Positions 1 through 11,900 of a DNA stretch of 64,000 bases are shown here, one piece after another. The stretch is from Hygrophila difformis (Eukaryota; Streptophyta; Magnoliopsida; Lamiales; Acanthaceae), in NCBI GenBank assembly GCA_030278955.1, contig JAOANR010000010.1:20924444-20988443 (forward strand), read 5' to 3'. The position numbers were made by a program, and so were the translations under genes. Each line of letters begins with the position of its first letter. Positions within the stretch are counted from its first letter, which is position 1. The notes under the pieces were generated by a model. The model saw only the letters and a list, made by a program, of their open reading frames with translations. It did not search any database and was not told where the DNA came from.

Positions 1-299
1 GTAAAAATGTACATTTGTGCATATTGCTAGATTAAGCCATAATAAGTTATACTCTTAACTGAAGTGGTGGATATAGGGAACAATGTGTATTATAGAATTC
101 AATAGACAGTGGCATATTGTCTTAGACAACATCTTGAGTGTGTTCCATTTGGGTTTGAAACGATGAATGTGTCCAACTATAGTGTATAACTAAGAAATAG
201 TGCATCATTGGAATGTGCATATAATCCAATCTAACGCGGGTTAGCTAACTCAGTTATTGAAATGCACAAATATAGTACTCTCCTTGCATCTCTTTGTTA
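1..299. other. Intergenic, no feature seen
   Basis: AT-rich sequence with no convincing ORF, RNA gene or repeat end. It ends in the TTA that forms the left target duplication of the next element. Confidence 0.6.
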
Positions 300-1320
300 G
301 AGCATCTCCAATGGTACCCTATAACTCAAAATGAGTTGGCATCTTCTCTCCAACAATACCCTAAAACCAAACCTATTTTAAGTTTTTTGAGTTTTATGAA
401 TAGTAAATACTCAAATTTGAGTTTTTACTATTCACAAACCTATCTCACTTTTTGCAATTAAAATAATTGCAATCTCATCCCTCCAATTGTTGCAAATTGA
501 ATATTGATCTAATTTTGTATTATGGTTAATAATTTTATACTTCTTACATGTTTTATTAAATTTATTTTATGAAGTATTTATTTAGATTAAAAATTTTAAG
601 GTTTCTTTATAAAATAAATTTTAAACATAAAGATAACTAAATTTTTAAAGTTTTGATACAATCTTAGCAAACATTAAAAAAATTTGCATTAACATATGAA
701 AATATAATTAAAAATAACACATCTTCAAATGCTTTTAAAAACGTACAATATTATACAACCAAATAACTACGCAAATGGAAAATTAAGTTAATAGTCATCT
801 AAATCAACATCGGATCCTCCAACACTATTGAAATATAGAGAATATGTTCTAGTTGCATAAGGATCCGGTTGACCTTGTTCTTTGGCTCTTTTTTGTAAAA
901 TACTCACTTGCTCAGCTTGAGCATATGCACGAACATGAGAAGTAGAGATGCACATTTTGAACTTCGTAATGTATTAGTTGAACACTTGTGGGAAAAACAC
1001 ACAAATTCCAATTCTTGATGTTGGATAAAAATCATTTGCTTTTAAATAAATATGTATGTTCCGCCATTTAGTGTAATTCGTATTCTAATTAAGTAATTCT
1101 TTCTTAATTAATGAGTATTGAATTTATGTGGGGTTAATATATAATTTATAAGAAATGATGGGTATGATTGAAAAAATAAATAAGTTTGTATGGGGAAGAA
1201 TATATAGAGAATATTCTTTTGAGTTTGAGTTTAGTGTAAATGGTTGGAGATGAATTACTGTTTGATGTGACATTTAATGTAAAATGGGTTTGAGTTTGGT
1301 GTTGGTTATTGGAGATGGTC
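300..1320. mobile_element. PIF/Harbinger-like element, non-autonomous
   Basis: The left end reads GAGCATCTCCAATGG. The reverse complement of the right end reads GACCATCTCCAATAA, so the termini form an imperfect inverted repeat. TTA flanks both sides (297-299 and 1321-1323), which is the target duplication of the PIF/Harbinger superfamily. The element is about 1.0 kb, AT-rich, and has no transposase that I can recognise. A short minus-strand coding remnant lies inside. Confidence 0.7.
788..955 (-). pseudogene. C-terminal ORF remnant inside the Harbinger-like element
   Basis: Read on the minus strand, an open stretch ends at a TAA (788-790). It is charged and hydrophilic, with KRAKEQGQPDPYATRTYS followed by an acidic tail ending DVDLDDY. 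No upstream start or conserved domain is visible. By position it could be the tail of the second (Myb-like) Harbinger protein or a captured host fragment. I do not recognise it, and the assignment is inference. Confidence 0.35.
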
Positions 1321-1323
1321 TTA

Positions 1324-2151
1324 CTCTCTTGTATTGATTGGATGCTTCTCATGAAATCAAGTATATCTCGCATTGATGTGACTGCAATTCCATTCTAACA
1401 CGCAATGTCATAAAAAGTAGTGATTTGACAGTGTAGGAGGTTACTTTTCCAAATTCCAATGTAGACTTTCCTTATTTTATTATTTTTTATCATTTCGAGG
1501 TTCAGTGTCCAAGAAAGGTGTGATGTAACGTGCTATGCTCATTATCTATGCATCACTGATTTTTGGTTTATACTCAACCAACATTATAATTATAACACAT
1601 TTACACCGTCACCAATATTTCACCTATGCCCCATTCATAACAGCATCAATATCAAGAGCGTGTTGTACATGAATGAAATTTAATTCAAGTTTTGGAATGA
1701 CTATGTGTAGTATTAATTTTCATATCGTATGTTATTCCTGCAGTAAATGTGGTTCCTACAGTTGATTTCGCGCTAAAAATGAAGCTTTGGTGATTAGTTC
1801 GTATATATACATATGTATGTATATTCCTCTCTCTCCTCATTACGTAAAACATAGGATGGTTCAATATCTCTCCATCAATTTTCAACTTTGTAATCATGAT
1901 ATTGGGGGTAGAATAATTTTTTACTAACTTATTTTTATTATTGAATTAATTTAATGCACTGGGGACTGAAATGTGATTTATTTTGACAGTGGATACTAAT
2001 ACATAACAATTATAGTATAGGAGGTCTGCACTAGGATAGATTTTGGCTTGGGGTATTTAACTTACATTTTCCCTTAAAAATGGTATTTAATAAAATAGAA
2101 ATTAAAAAAAAGACCCTGAAATAATATGCATGAGCTAAATACTGATGAAGG
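1324..2151. other. Intergenic, nothing recognised
   Basis: AT-rich DNA with only short chance ORFs and no terminal repeats, tRNA-like boxes or coding signal that I can support. Confidence 0.5.
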
Positions 2152-2159
2152 GGTGTCAT

Positions 2160-2593
2160 TATGGGTGGGAATAGGCCAGGTCGCCCGACATGGGCCTATG
2201 ACCTGGCCTATTTTAGGCCTAGCCCGACCTGACATTTTTACAAAATAGGTCAGACCCGAATAATTTTAAAGGCCTGTTTAATTATATAGGCCTAGGCCGG
2301 GCCTCACTAAAAGGCCTGTTAAGCCTATTAGGCCGGCCTTTTTAAGTTTTTTATATATATATTTTTTAATTTATTAATATATTTATTAAAATTATTATTT
2401 ATTTAATAATTAGATAGGCCTAAATAAACCTCTAAAATGCCTAAAATATGGCCTATTTACACAAAAAAGCCAGGCATGGGCCTATAAACTAGGCCTATAA
2501 AATGTTATAAGCCAGGCTCAGACCTTTCAAAAGTTAAATAGGTCTAGACCGTTCAAGTCCAAGTCTGGCCTAGCCTGACCTATTCCCACCCTA
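2160..2593. mobile_element. hAT-type MITE, 434 bp
   Basis: The element starts TATGGGTGGGAATAGG and ends CCTATTCCCACCCTA, giving an inverted repeat of about 15 bases. The 8-bp direct repeat GGTGTCAT flanks it on both sides (2152-2159 and 2594-2601), the length expected of hAT elements. The subterminal DNA is full of repeated AGGCCT and GGCCTA motifs. It has no coding capacity. A decayed relative lies at about 53012-53500. Confidence 0.85.
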
Positions 2594-2601
2594 GGTGTCA
2601 T

Positions 2602-3562
2602 GTGCATGTCTCAAATTATGTACACAAGATATTAATTGATAGATAATGCAAAATGGAGATACATGCAAAACCACATGGTTGTAAAATAAAAGATAAAATA
2701 TTTGATGAGACTTTATTATAGAGATGAGAGTGGATAATAGAGACGTAGTAGTGTCCAATGGAGCTTATTGCTTTACTAATTTTTTATATACTTCATATAT
2801 CTCTTTTTTTAGGAAAAAAATAAAAATTGAAAATTCAGGGAGGTGAGCTGACCCCTTTGTACCCACTTGGATTCGCCACTGACCCGTACCACTCTTACTC
2901 CAAGAATTTTTGGTTTAGAGATCGAAAAACTTGGTAGATAAACCCAGAATTTGGTCACAAACGAAGTTACTGACTGAAACTCGTCAGCTACCAACATCCA
3001 GCGACCGAATTCGTTAGCTAAAAATTGAAACTTTCTTTTGGTGCCTAAATGACATATTTATTTAAAAGGTTGGAATTACCTGCAGTCAATCTCAAGCCAT
3101 AATAAACAAATGAAATTGGGATAAATACGAAGATCATTATACCACTATTCATCAATTTAAAAAGCTAAGGATATCTCCTTATTATGGCCTTTTTTAACAT
3201 TTAACCCTATGTTTTAATTCTTTGCCTTTGATACATAGAGTCCATTTTTAAATAAGAAAATTGGAATGATTAACATTCGAATTTTAACAAAAATTAACCA
3301 AAATGCATCACAATGCAAAAAATAAAATACATAACATTCAACATATAATCATGTAGTATAAAAGTTTAATGCAACATTTCAGCACCTAATAAGCTAAGCT
3401 GAGGTATTATGTTTGATATAATTATATGAGATGGGTGATTTGATAAGAAATGTATATGTACGGAAGGGTGCAGTGAGCATGTACTAATCCAATGACCTGT
3501 CTAAATACAGTATATTGTTCAATTCTTTTCATATGATAATGAGATGTGATCCACACCGTAAC
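2602..3562. other. Intergenic, nothing firm
   Basis: No gene is supported. A short stretch around 2840-2900 has higher GC and a non-random look, perhaps the end of an old element, but no boundary can be drawn. Confidence 0.45.
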
Positions 3563-3714
3563 CACTACAAAAATTTTGCGGAAAAGCAACATAAAGGATT
3601 TTATCTTCTTGTTTGTCGTCTGACATACAAGGAGACAAAAAAGACGACAAAATCCATCACTCGACGACATTCATCTTTTTTTTTTCGTCGCCTTCCCGTG
3701 AGTTATTTGTAGTG
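3563..3714. mobile_element. CACTA-type MITE, 152 bp
   Basis: The sequence opens CACTACAAAAA and closes with TTTGTAGTG, the diagnostic CACTA termini. The 3-bp direct repeat AAC flanks it (3560-3562 and 3715-3717), matching the CACTA/EnSpm target duplication length. The interior has repeated GTCGTC and GACGAC subterminal motifs. It has no coding capacity. Confidence 0.85.
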
Positions 3715-3778
3715 AACGGCAGCCTTGCAATATTTTAGGTGCGAGAATATTAATTTGAGGATGTAATAGTACTAGATA

Positions 3779-3909
3779 CCTCCGTTTTTTTTTTTTAATT
3801 AAAAGTTTGACATTTTATTAAGTAGTATTTCAGAACACGTAAAAGATTAACATTTCATTATTTCATATTTTAATTATGATATGAAATGTAACTTTTATTA
3901 AAATGGAGG
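3779..3909. mobile_element. Stowaway-like (Tc1/mariner) MITE, 131 bp
   Basis: The left end is CCTCCGTTTTT and the right end is AAAATGGAGG, flanked by TA on both sides (3777-3778 and 3910-3911). The TA duplication and CTCC-type terminus match Stowaway MITEs. The ends have diverged. Confidence 0.65.
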
Positions 3910-3929
3910 TAGTGGCTCATAGTGCCATT

Positions 3930-4321
3930 TAGGGGTGATCGAATCGAGTCGAGCCCGAATAGTGAACTACTTGAGCTTCACTTGATGGGAAAATATGGCT
4001 ACTCGAGCTCGAGCTCGAGTAGCTTCGAGTATATAATTTTTTTCAATCGAGCCGAGCTCGAATATTATTTTTATATATTTTTTTTTCGTTCTCGAGCTTG
4101 AGCTCGAGTACTCGAGCTTATTGAGTTTTTTTTGTATTTTATTTTCTCTTTTTTTTAAAAAAAAATGAGTCAAGTACTCGATACTCGACTAAACACAAGT
4201 ACTCAACTCGAGTTCGAGTATCATATACATGGGCTCGATATGCAAGAAGTGCTATACTCGACTCGACTCGAATTTTTGAGTACGAGTCGAGTTCAAGTAG
4301 CTCTACTCGTTAATCACCCTA
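3930..4321. mobile_element. hAT-type MITE with CTCGAG-rich interior, 392 bp
   Basis: The ends are TAGGGGTGATC and AATCACCCTA, an inverted repeat starting TAGGG as in many hAT elements. The 8-bp repeat GTGCCATT flanks it (3922-3929 and 4322-4329). The interior is dominated by short palindromes such as CTCGAGCTCGAG. Open frames inside it follow from this low-complexity composition and are not genes. Confidence 0.85.
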
Positions 4322-4520
4322 GTGCCATTGTAGGGCAAGATTTGTATGTATACATTTTTGTTTCTTTTGTATTAACACAAGAATTTTCTATTTCAATGAT
4401 GAAAAATGCAGTCACGAGTAAATTCTAAAATTAGTCTATAATAAAGTTAGCTACCGAAATTCCTTTGTGACATATGTTGGGGGTGCTCATCAATCGTGAT
4501 GTTCTGATTCATTTGATTTT

Positions 4521-4618
4521 ATTATTCCCATCTCATTTAACTTGTCTCATTTGACTTCTGCACATAATCCAATAACTTTTTCATGTCAAATATGACACAT
4601 TCTATGGGATAGAAGGAG
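4521..4618. mobile_element. Internally deleted Stowaway relative
   Basis: The right end GGGATAGAAGGAG is followed by TA. The interior TTCTGCACATAATCCAAT matches the Stowaway copy at 26185-26439. The left terminus (TTATTCCCATCTC) is degraded. It appears to be a shortened copy of the same family. Confidence 0.4.
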
Positions 4619-4639
4619 TATTATTAATTTATTTGCAAT

Positions 4640-4760
4640 ATTATTTTTACTTGCCCAACAAAACCTTCTAAACGGGATGGGATAGTAGTCAAATTCCCTA
4701 ACTCCCAACCTTTAGGTTGGGTTCCATTTTCCATCCGGCCCCTATCCCTCCGACCCTCCC
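4640..4760 (+). repeat. Decayed tRNA-SINE-like copy
   Basis: The stretch CCAACCTTTAGGTTGGG, then TTCCATTTTCCATCCGG, parallels the B-box part of the SINE-like sequence at 17462-17620. The RNA polymerase III B box has decayed here and the A box is not clear. It lies just outside the left LTR of the Tat element, in the same orientation as the right-hand copy. Confidence 0.35.
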
Positions 4761-4826
4761 CTTTGTCCATTTGTAATTTGTGTAGCATGAACTCCCACCA
4801 CCCATTCCCTAGCCTATATAGGTTGT

Positions 4827-5508
4827 TGTTGGGGCCACAAAGAATAGTGGGCCGCGAGGAAAAAGAATTGGGCCATAGAAGATGGGCCGAAGAATGATTT
4901 CTAAAAAGAGTTGGGTTTGAGATCTATTGGGCCAAGAAATTAAAAGAGAACGATCCAAAGCAGAAGAAAAGACCCGAACGGAAGAAGATTTCGGAAGGAA
5001 AAGATTTCGGCCGAAATGGAATCAAATCAGCCGATTGAGGAAGATGGGAATCGACTTAGGGGAATCGGCCGGAGAGCGGTTATTTCAGCTCCGCTATAAA
5101 TAGGGGATGCCATACACAAAATCAGAGAGATCAATCCAACCCCCAAAATTCCTTTATCAAATTTACTTCTTTGTATCTTTACTGCTTTCTTTACAGCTTT
5201 CCTTTACAGTTTTTCCTAGACTCTAGCTTAGCTTGTAGCGGTTACTTCCAAGTCCACCGTTGTTTCTTAACAACTGGTAGTTTGGTTCTAGTTTTTCCGG
5301 TGAATTCGCCGTTGTTTCTTAACAACAGGTAGATTCTCCATTGTATTTTGTTGCCATTTGAATACTAAGGAATATTCAGTCAAGTTTGGGCATAATTTGG
5401 CAAGTTTGGGCGCATTATCATTAATCCGGACCCTTAACCGGTTTGATCCTTTTTCCGGTAGCCTCCCTTGAGGAGAAAAAGGTCCTTTGGCACACGCAGA
5501 GCCAAACA
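4827..5508 (+). repeat. 5' LTR of the Tat element
   Basis: This 682-bp terminal repeat matches 16751-17432. It begins TGTTGGGGCC and ends in CA. A TATA box lies at 5095-5102, so U3 is roughly the first 300 bases and transcription should start near 5125. The internal TTGTTTCTTAACAAC stretch occurs twice (about 5261 and 5310). Confidence 0.92.
5095..5102 (+). promoter_or_regulatory. TATA box of the Tat 5' LTR
   Basis: TATAAATA in the context CCGCTATAAATAGGGG is a canonical plant TATA box. The same motif is at 17018-17025 in the other LTR. Confidence 0.75.
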
Positions 5509-5509
5509 G

Positions 5510-5527
5510 TGGCACGCCCAGTGGGAC
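5510..5527 (+). other. Primer binding site of the Tat element
   Basis: TGGCACGCCCAGTGGGAC begins one base after the LTR. It opens with TGG, as expected for pairing to a tRNA 3' CCA end. It is not the initiator-Met site used by elements A, B and the Copia element. An arginine tRNA is possible by analogy with Ogre elements, but I did not verify the match. Confidence 0.6.
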
Positions 5528-5532
5528 CAGAA

Positions 5533-7770
5533 ATGGCATTTGAACAAGCAACTCCAGCGGTTAACACAGCGGCCAGGACTGATTTGCCGCCGATTCAGGA
5601 AGAACGCGCAGCAAAAGCCGGAGAATTCCCCCCAGGATTACCCGGACCATCAAACTTCCACAATCAGGAGTTTTCAAACGATGATTTAACCCCGCGGTTC
5701 CGAGATCAGGTCCAATTTATGGTTGAAGCGGCGGTTACTAATTCGGTTCGCTAGATAGAAGGCAATATCCTGGCAGCAATGCCAGCTATGTTCAGAGCCG
5801 AAATAGCGAGGAATATGTATCCAATGGGAACGCAGCAACCACCAATGGCGCAAAATCCACCACCTGCGGCACAAAGTCCTCATAATTTTCAACAGCAGGC
5901 CTATCGGCCGCCAGGAGGGCATGGACCACGGCCTTTCGCCCCTCCGCAGAAAAGGTACGATCAGCAACAGAATCAACCGCCTCAGCCAGTTGTCCAACCG
6001 CCTGCTCCAGTGGTTCAACAGCTATACTTACCACATCAGCCGAATCCACCACAGCTGGTTGACAGGGAGTTAATTGCTGAGATAATTCGTACTCAGTTTG
6101 GAAATATCATCGGCCAGAATAGGCCGATGTATCGGAAGCCTTATCCAGACTACATTGAGGAGCAGTATCCACTGCCTAGAGGAGTAAAGGTTCCAGATTT
6201 CAACACTTTCTTTGGAGAAGTTGGCCGGTCTACGATCGAGCATATTGGCCGATTTACAGCTCAATGCACCAGAATCGCACAAAACGATTTTCATAAGCTG
6301 ATATTGTTCAGCTTATCGTTAACTGGCCCAGCATTTGAGTGGTACATCAATTTACCAGCGGGATCGGTTAATACAAGGGCCGAAATGGAACGGTTATTCC
6401 ATGACCGATTCTATAATACCAGTCCTAAAGTTTCGGTAGTTGATCTGACGTCAACCAAGCAAAAGGCGTCCGAATCAGTTACAGAATTCATTGAAAGATT
6501 TTATGCAGTGAAGGCTCAGATGAAGACAATGCTGCCTGAGCATGAATATATTCAAATCCTGAAGCAGAATTTGAAGTTTGCCATCAAGGACAGATTGATG
6601 GTTACAAGACCAAGGACTGTGGCCGAATTAACAGCCGAAGCCATAAGGATGGAGACTTATTTGGCAGAACAAGCGGCTTTCAAATCAAGCCGAAGTCAAA
6701 GTGGAAGATCGCAACCTATCCAGTCAGCTGCTTCATTTGCTGAGTCTCTGGATAGATGTGAAGTTCAAGAAGAGTACAACACGGATGATGTTCCCGCCTT
6801 AGCCGAAGTTGCAAGGGCTGAATTAGTCATTAAGAAGCCTATGACTTGTCCAGCACTTCGGCCAGCCAGAGGCAAGGAGAAAGAAGGAGGGGATGAATCT
6901 CAGAGATTTTATTCTTTCGACCTATCACAAATGGACGAAATATTTGATTACTTCCAGAAGAACGGATTGCTGGAATTTAAAGGACACCACCCACAGCCCA
7001 CCAAGGATCAATTGGAAGCTGGATGGTGCAGATTCCATGGATCGGCTACTCATTCCACGGCGGTCTGCGGACATTTCAGGAAGCTAATTCAGAAGCATGT
7101 CGATGATGGGAAGCTAAAGTTCCCGGACAGGCTTATGGCGATCGATAAGAATCCGTTCCCTATTGCCAACATGGTGATGGTGCATCCCGACCAGAATAGG
7201 TCTGTACATGACCGATTGGGGGATCAATCATCGTCTAGCAAAAGTTCTGTGCACGATCGTCTTGGAGATCGGCCATTGGCTCAGAAGACAGGAGTGTGGA
7301 AACGATTAGAATCCCCGAAGGGAAAGGAGAAGGTTGCGGATGTTTTTGACCGATTAGGGAATTATGAAGTAAAGGAGTGGATAAAGCAATCGGAAAAACA
7401 TCAGAAGGTCAAAATCAGAGATGAAAATGAGAAACCAACGTTAAAAATTATAACTAACGGATGGGATTCAGAGATGAAGTTGACAGCCGATAAGCAGAAT
7501 GGAAAGACTGTGATTCAGATCACAGTTCCTGAAGATGCTGTCACTCCCGAAATGAAGAAACTTAAAAGGCCACCAGCAAATACTCAGGTAGGCCGTTGGG
7601 TTCAGAATTCCCCAGAAAAGAGGCATTTCGGCCAACGCCGATTTGACAATTCCGCTTGGAGGGCAGAAGAGGGAAAAGTTCCAAAAGGAAAGGGATCGTA
7701 TCGTACTTTGAAACGAAGATGCAACGGCTTAGAGCAGCTGGTGCTTTTGAGCAAGAGGAGTACGAAATGA
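5533..7770 (+). pseudogene. Tat gag, interrupted by one stop codon
   Basis: The frame opens at the ATG at 5533, just after the primer site. It is broken by TAG at 5752-5754, then runs open to 7770. The part after the stop holds a proline/glutamine-rich N-terminus, then a retrotransposon gag (capsid) domain at about residues 160-290 of the 5779-7770 frame, with the FEWYINLPAG and ESVTEFIERFYAVK stretches. A Cys/His motif, WCRFHGSATHSTAVCG, follows near residue 416 and is of the type seen in Tat/Ogre gag-pro proteins. At about 7700 the reading shifts to another frame, so the last residues of this frame are not native. Gag forms the cytoplasmic particle that packages the element RNA. Confidence 0.8.
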
Positions 7771-8279
7771 TGCATATGGAAGAGGACTTTCCAGACGATT
7801 GTTCGTTCTCGGAAGGAAGGATCCTCAATAGAGTGTTTTCGGCTCGTTTGAGGTCAGCCGAAGGGAAAGAAGAAAGGAAGCCGAAAGAAGGGCAGGATCG
7901 GCTGAAAAACAAAACTGAATTTCGGTCGAAAGTAATGTAGCCGAGAACCGAAGATGAACAGCCGAAAGTAAAAGAATAATGGAAACCTAGACCAGTCCGA
8001 ACTAGGGAATGGAAGCCGAAAACGAATATTGTCCCGAATGGTGATACATTTTCGATCGGGCAGTTCAAGTTCGGCTTCGGGTCTAGTGCGAACATGGTAG
8101 GAGTGGCCACAACAACTGAGGAGGAGTACTGGTCTGATTCCGAACCAGCCGTGGTCTTCTGCCAGAAGGAGGGAGAATATTTCGGCGATGAAGAGCCCAT
8201 TGTGGACTTCTGTTTCGCCAAACTTGAAACATTTCGGCCTGAGGCCGAAATTGAGAAAGTAGTCGAAGAAGGTTATTAG
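7656..8279 (+). pseudogene. Gag-protease linker, broken by stops
   Basis: After the frameshift the protein continues in the third frame, with YFETKMQRLRAAGAFEQEEY followed by acidic, charged sequence. That frame is interrupted by TAG at 7938-7940, by a TAA near 7976 and by TAG at 8277-8279. It then runs directly into the protease frame at 8331. The stretch 8094-8279 is acidic (EEEYWSDSEP). It is best read as the decayed C-terminal part of gag and the linker to protease. Confidence 0.65.
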
Positions 8280-8330
8280 GCATTTGTCCCCGAAGCTCAA
8301 CCAAGCACGATCTTACCTCCGACTGCAAAG

Positions 8331-8909
8331 ATGTCTCAGCACGTGAGGCCTTTGTATGTGAAGGGTTGGGTCAATGGGAGACCGCTCAGAAGAATGTTTA
8401 TTGACGGAGGAGCAATCGTCAATATCATGCCATTGTCTACGTTAACGAAGATAGGCCGTTTAAAGGAAGACTTACTCCCTACAAGGATGAAAGTATTGAG
8501 TTTTGTGGGAGCCCAAACAGCGGCCGAAGGGTGTATTTTAGTGGATGTAACGGTCGGGACGATATCGGTTCCGACCATGTTCTTTGTTGTAGATGCAGAA
8601 GTCCCGTATGCTGCCCTTCTAGGCCGATGCTGGATACATACATCTCGATGTTTGTCATCAACACTACACCAGAAAGTGTGGTTCTGGAAAAAGGATGGCA
8701 CAGTTGAAGAAATGGATGGAGACCAACCTCCGTTTCCAGTCAGCTCAGCCGGCCGAATTGATGCGGTATTATACGAAGAGCCCATACAACCATTCCTAGC
8801 AGTGGTAGGGGATCGGTACCTGCAGGTTGTCGAGTGTGATTGGACAGATTTGGGGTTCGAGGTCAGATATCAGGCCGACGAACGGCCAGCTGAGGAAGAA
8901 AGTAAATGA
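8331..8909 (+). CDS. Tat aspartic protease region
   Basis: This open frame of 192 residues is the retropepsin-type protease that matures the Gag-Pol polyprotein. The active-site region reads FIDGGAIVNIMP, with DGG in place of the usual DSG/DTG as is common in Tat elements. The second conserved block is AALLGRCWIH. It is in the same frame as the broken linker upstream, so the ATG at 8331 is only the first one after the last stop and probably not a native start. The TGA overlaps the next ATG in an ATGA arrangement. Confidence 0.8.
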   Translation: MSQHVRPLYVKGWVNGRPLRRMFIDGGAIVNIMPLSTLTKIGRLKEDLLPTRMKVLSFVGAQTAAEGCILVDVTVGTISVPTMFFVVDAEVPYAALLGRCWIHTSRCLSSTLHQKVWFWKKDGTVEEMDGDQPPFPVSSAGRIDAVLYEEPIQPFLAVVGDRYLQVVECDWTDLGFEVRYQADERPAEEESK

Positions 8910-11900
8910 TGGATGCACAACCGAATCAAGCGATCGAGTTTGAATCGGCCGAACTCGAAGTTTCAGACGATAAAGCAGGATGGAGCAAATTAATGGAGGC
9001 TATTCCAAAAGGAACACCGGATTTCAAGGCTCAAGACCCCTTGAAAATGGTCAATGTTGGTACAGATGAGCACCCGAGGGAGATCCCATTGAGTGCAAAT
9101 TTAGATCAGCAGATGACAAGCCGATTCAAGGAGGTGTTAATCGAGTTCAAGGATTGTTTCGCATGGGACTATACAGAGATGCCAGGATTGGAGCGATCCA
9201 TTGTGGAGCATAGATTACCAATCAAAGAAGGGTTTAGGCCGCATAAACAGCCGGCCAGGAGGGCAGCGCCCGAAATAGTTCCAAGGATAAAAGAGGAAAT
9301 AGAAAAATTGTTAGCGGCCGGATTTGTGAGGCCAGCTAAATATGTAGAGTGGTTATCGAATATTGTTCCTATAATAAAAAAGAATGGAAAGTTGAGAGTT
9401 TGTATCGATTTCAGAAATCTTAATATAGTCACTCCTAAAGATGAGTATATGATGCCTATTGTTGATTTGTTGATTGATTCGGCCGCAAAACAGGGGGTGT
9501 TGTCATTTATGGATGGATACTCAGGATACAACCAAATCTTTATGGCCAAAGAACATGTCCATAAAACTGCATTTCGGTGCCCTGGAGCCATAGGAATATA
9601 CGAATGGGTAGTAATGCCATTCGGGTTGAAGAATGCAGGAGCTACCTATCAAAGGGCCATGAATTATGTCTTTCATGATCTAATAGGAGAATGTGTCGAA
9701 GTCTACATCGACGATGTCATGGTCAGATCCAAAGATATGGAAAGCCACTTGGACGATTTGCGAAGGGTATTCACAAGAATGAGATTACATGGAGTGAAAA
9801 TGAATCCAGCTAAGTGCGCTTTTGGAGTGCAAGCAGGGAATTTTCTTGGGTTCTTGGTACACAATAAGGGCATAGAAGTTTATGCGAATAAGATCAGAGC
9901 AATCCAAGAAGCCAGGCCTCCACATGATAAGAAGAGTTTGCAAAAATTCCTAGGGAAGATCGGTTTCTTGAGGCGATTTCTGGCAAACGCGGCCGGGAAA
10001 TCGAAACCATTAACCGATTTACTAAGGTTGAAGAAAGAGGGGGAATTCAAATGGGGAGTTGATCAACAAAAGGCCTTTGAACAATTGAAGCAATCTTTGA
10101 TGAATCCGCCAGTGTTGGTCCCTCCAATTTTGGGCCGACCGCTGAAATTGTACATAGCAGCGGCCGAAGAGTCTATTGGAGCGTTGTTGGCTCAAGAAGA
10201 CGATGAAGGAAGAGATCGGGCGATTTACTACCTAAGCCGAATCCTTAGGGATGCAGAATTAAGGTACTCGCTGATTCATAAATTGTGCTTAAGTCTTTAT
10301 CATGCATGTCAAAAGTTGGAATATTATATTCAGCCACGGCAAGTGATAGTGGTAGCTTCGGTTGACATAGTAAAAGTTATGATGAATGATCCAATCAGTA
10401 GCCGAAGAATGGCCAAATGGGCCATGAAGTTAAATGCATATGACCTGAAATATCAGCCACTTAGGGCTATGAAAGGTCAAATTGTAGCCGATTTTTTGGC
10501 CGATCATGCGATGCTCCCAATGTCCGACGATATCGGGGATCAAGTTCGGCCGAAAGAAATAAATGAAGTAGGGATTGTATATCTACAGCCATGGATAATG
10601 ATGTTCGATGGTTCAAAAGCCGCTTCAGGAGTTGGAGCAGGGTTTACTCTACATACACCGGAGGGCAAGATATACAAGTATTTCGTACAGTTACCGAATT
10701 CCTATATGAATAACCAAGCTGAATACAAAGCATTGATTTCGGGATTACGACGTCTAATAGAAGAAGGAGTAAGAGCTATCGTAATCAGAGGAGATTCGCA
10801 AATAGTTATTCAGCAGTTACTAGGAGATTTTTCGGTCAAAAGTTCTCAACTAATCAGATTGTACGAAGAAGCAATTGGTTTGGTAGAAGAGTTCGACGAG
10901 GTTTACATCGAATACATCCCAAGGGAAAAGAACGAATTAGCTAACGAATTAGCTCAACATGCAGCCAGGTATCGGCTGATGCCGATAGCGGGAAATTTGG
11001 AAATATATTTGGCCGAAACTGAAAAGGCCGAATGGATAAAGAAGATAGCACAAACGTTGGAAAATCCATCCGAAGCTAGTCCAGTCGAAAAGCAGAAGGT
11101 GATGGATTACATAGTGATAGGAGGGTTACTCTTTAAGCGAGCCATTGATGGAGTACTACTCAGATGTGTCGGAGAGGAAGATGCTAAGAGAGTAATGGGA
11201 GGAGTTCATGAAGGAATATGCGGCGCACACCGTGCAGGAAAATCGATGAAATGGAGTATTATTCGGCTGGGGTATTATTGGCCGAATATGGGAGTTGATT
11301 GTGAGAAATATGCTAAAGGATGTCGCGAATGTCAGAAGCATGGGCCGATTCAAAAGTTACCGGTCGAAGAACTACATATAATGATTAAGGCATGGCCATT
11401 TCGAGGATGGGCTATGGATATCATTGGAAAGATTCATCCTTCTTCGTCGAAAAGGCATGAGTTTGTGCTAGTGGCAACGGACTATTTCACAAAGTGGGCC
11501 GAAGCTCAGGCATATGTCAGCATTTCACAAGAAGAAGTGATCGAATTTATTAAGAGACAGTTGATATATAGATTTGGAATTTCACAAACGATTCTAACAG
11601 ATAGAGGAACTGTATTTGTGGGAGAAAAAGTCAAGGCCTTTGCAAAAGAATATGGGATAAAAATTGTGCACTCGTCGCCATATTATCCACAAGGGAATGG
11701 GCAGGCAGAGGCCACGAATAAGCAGTTAATAGGGATTATAAAGAAAATGATAGAAGATCAACCAAGGAAGTGGCATGAGAAGTTATCCAAAGCATTGTGG
11801 GCCTATCGAAATGCCAAGACTTCAGCCACTGGATTTACACCATTTCGGCTGACTTATGGTATGGACGCAGTACTTCCAGCCGAAATAACAGTGCCGACTT

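Noticed and set aside
3967..4428. Small ORFs within CTCGAG-rich sequence
   Set aside because: They arise from the low-complexity interior of the hAT MITE at 3930-4321.
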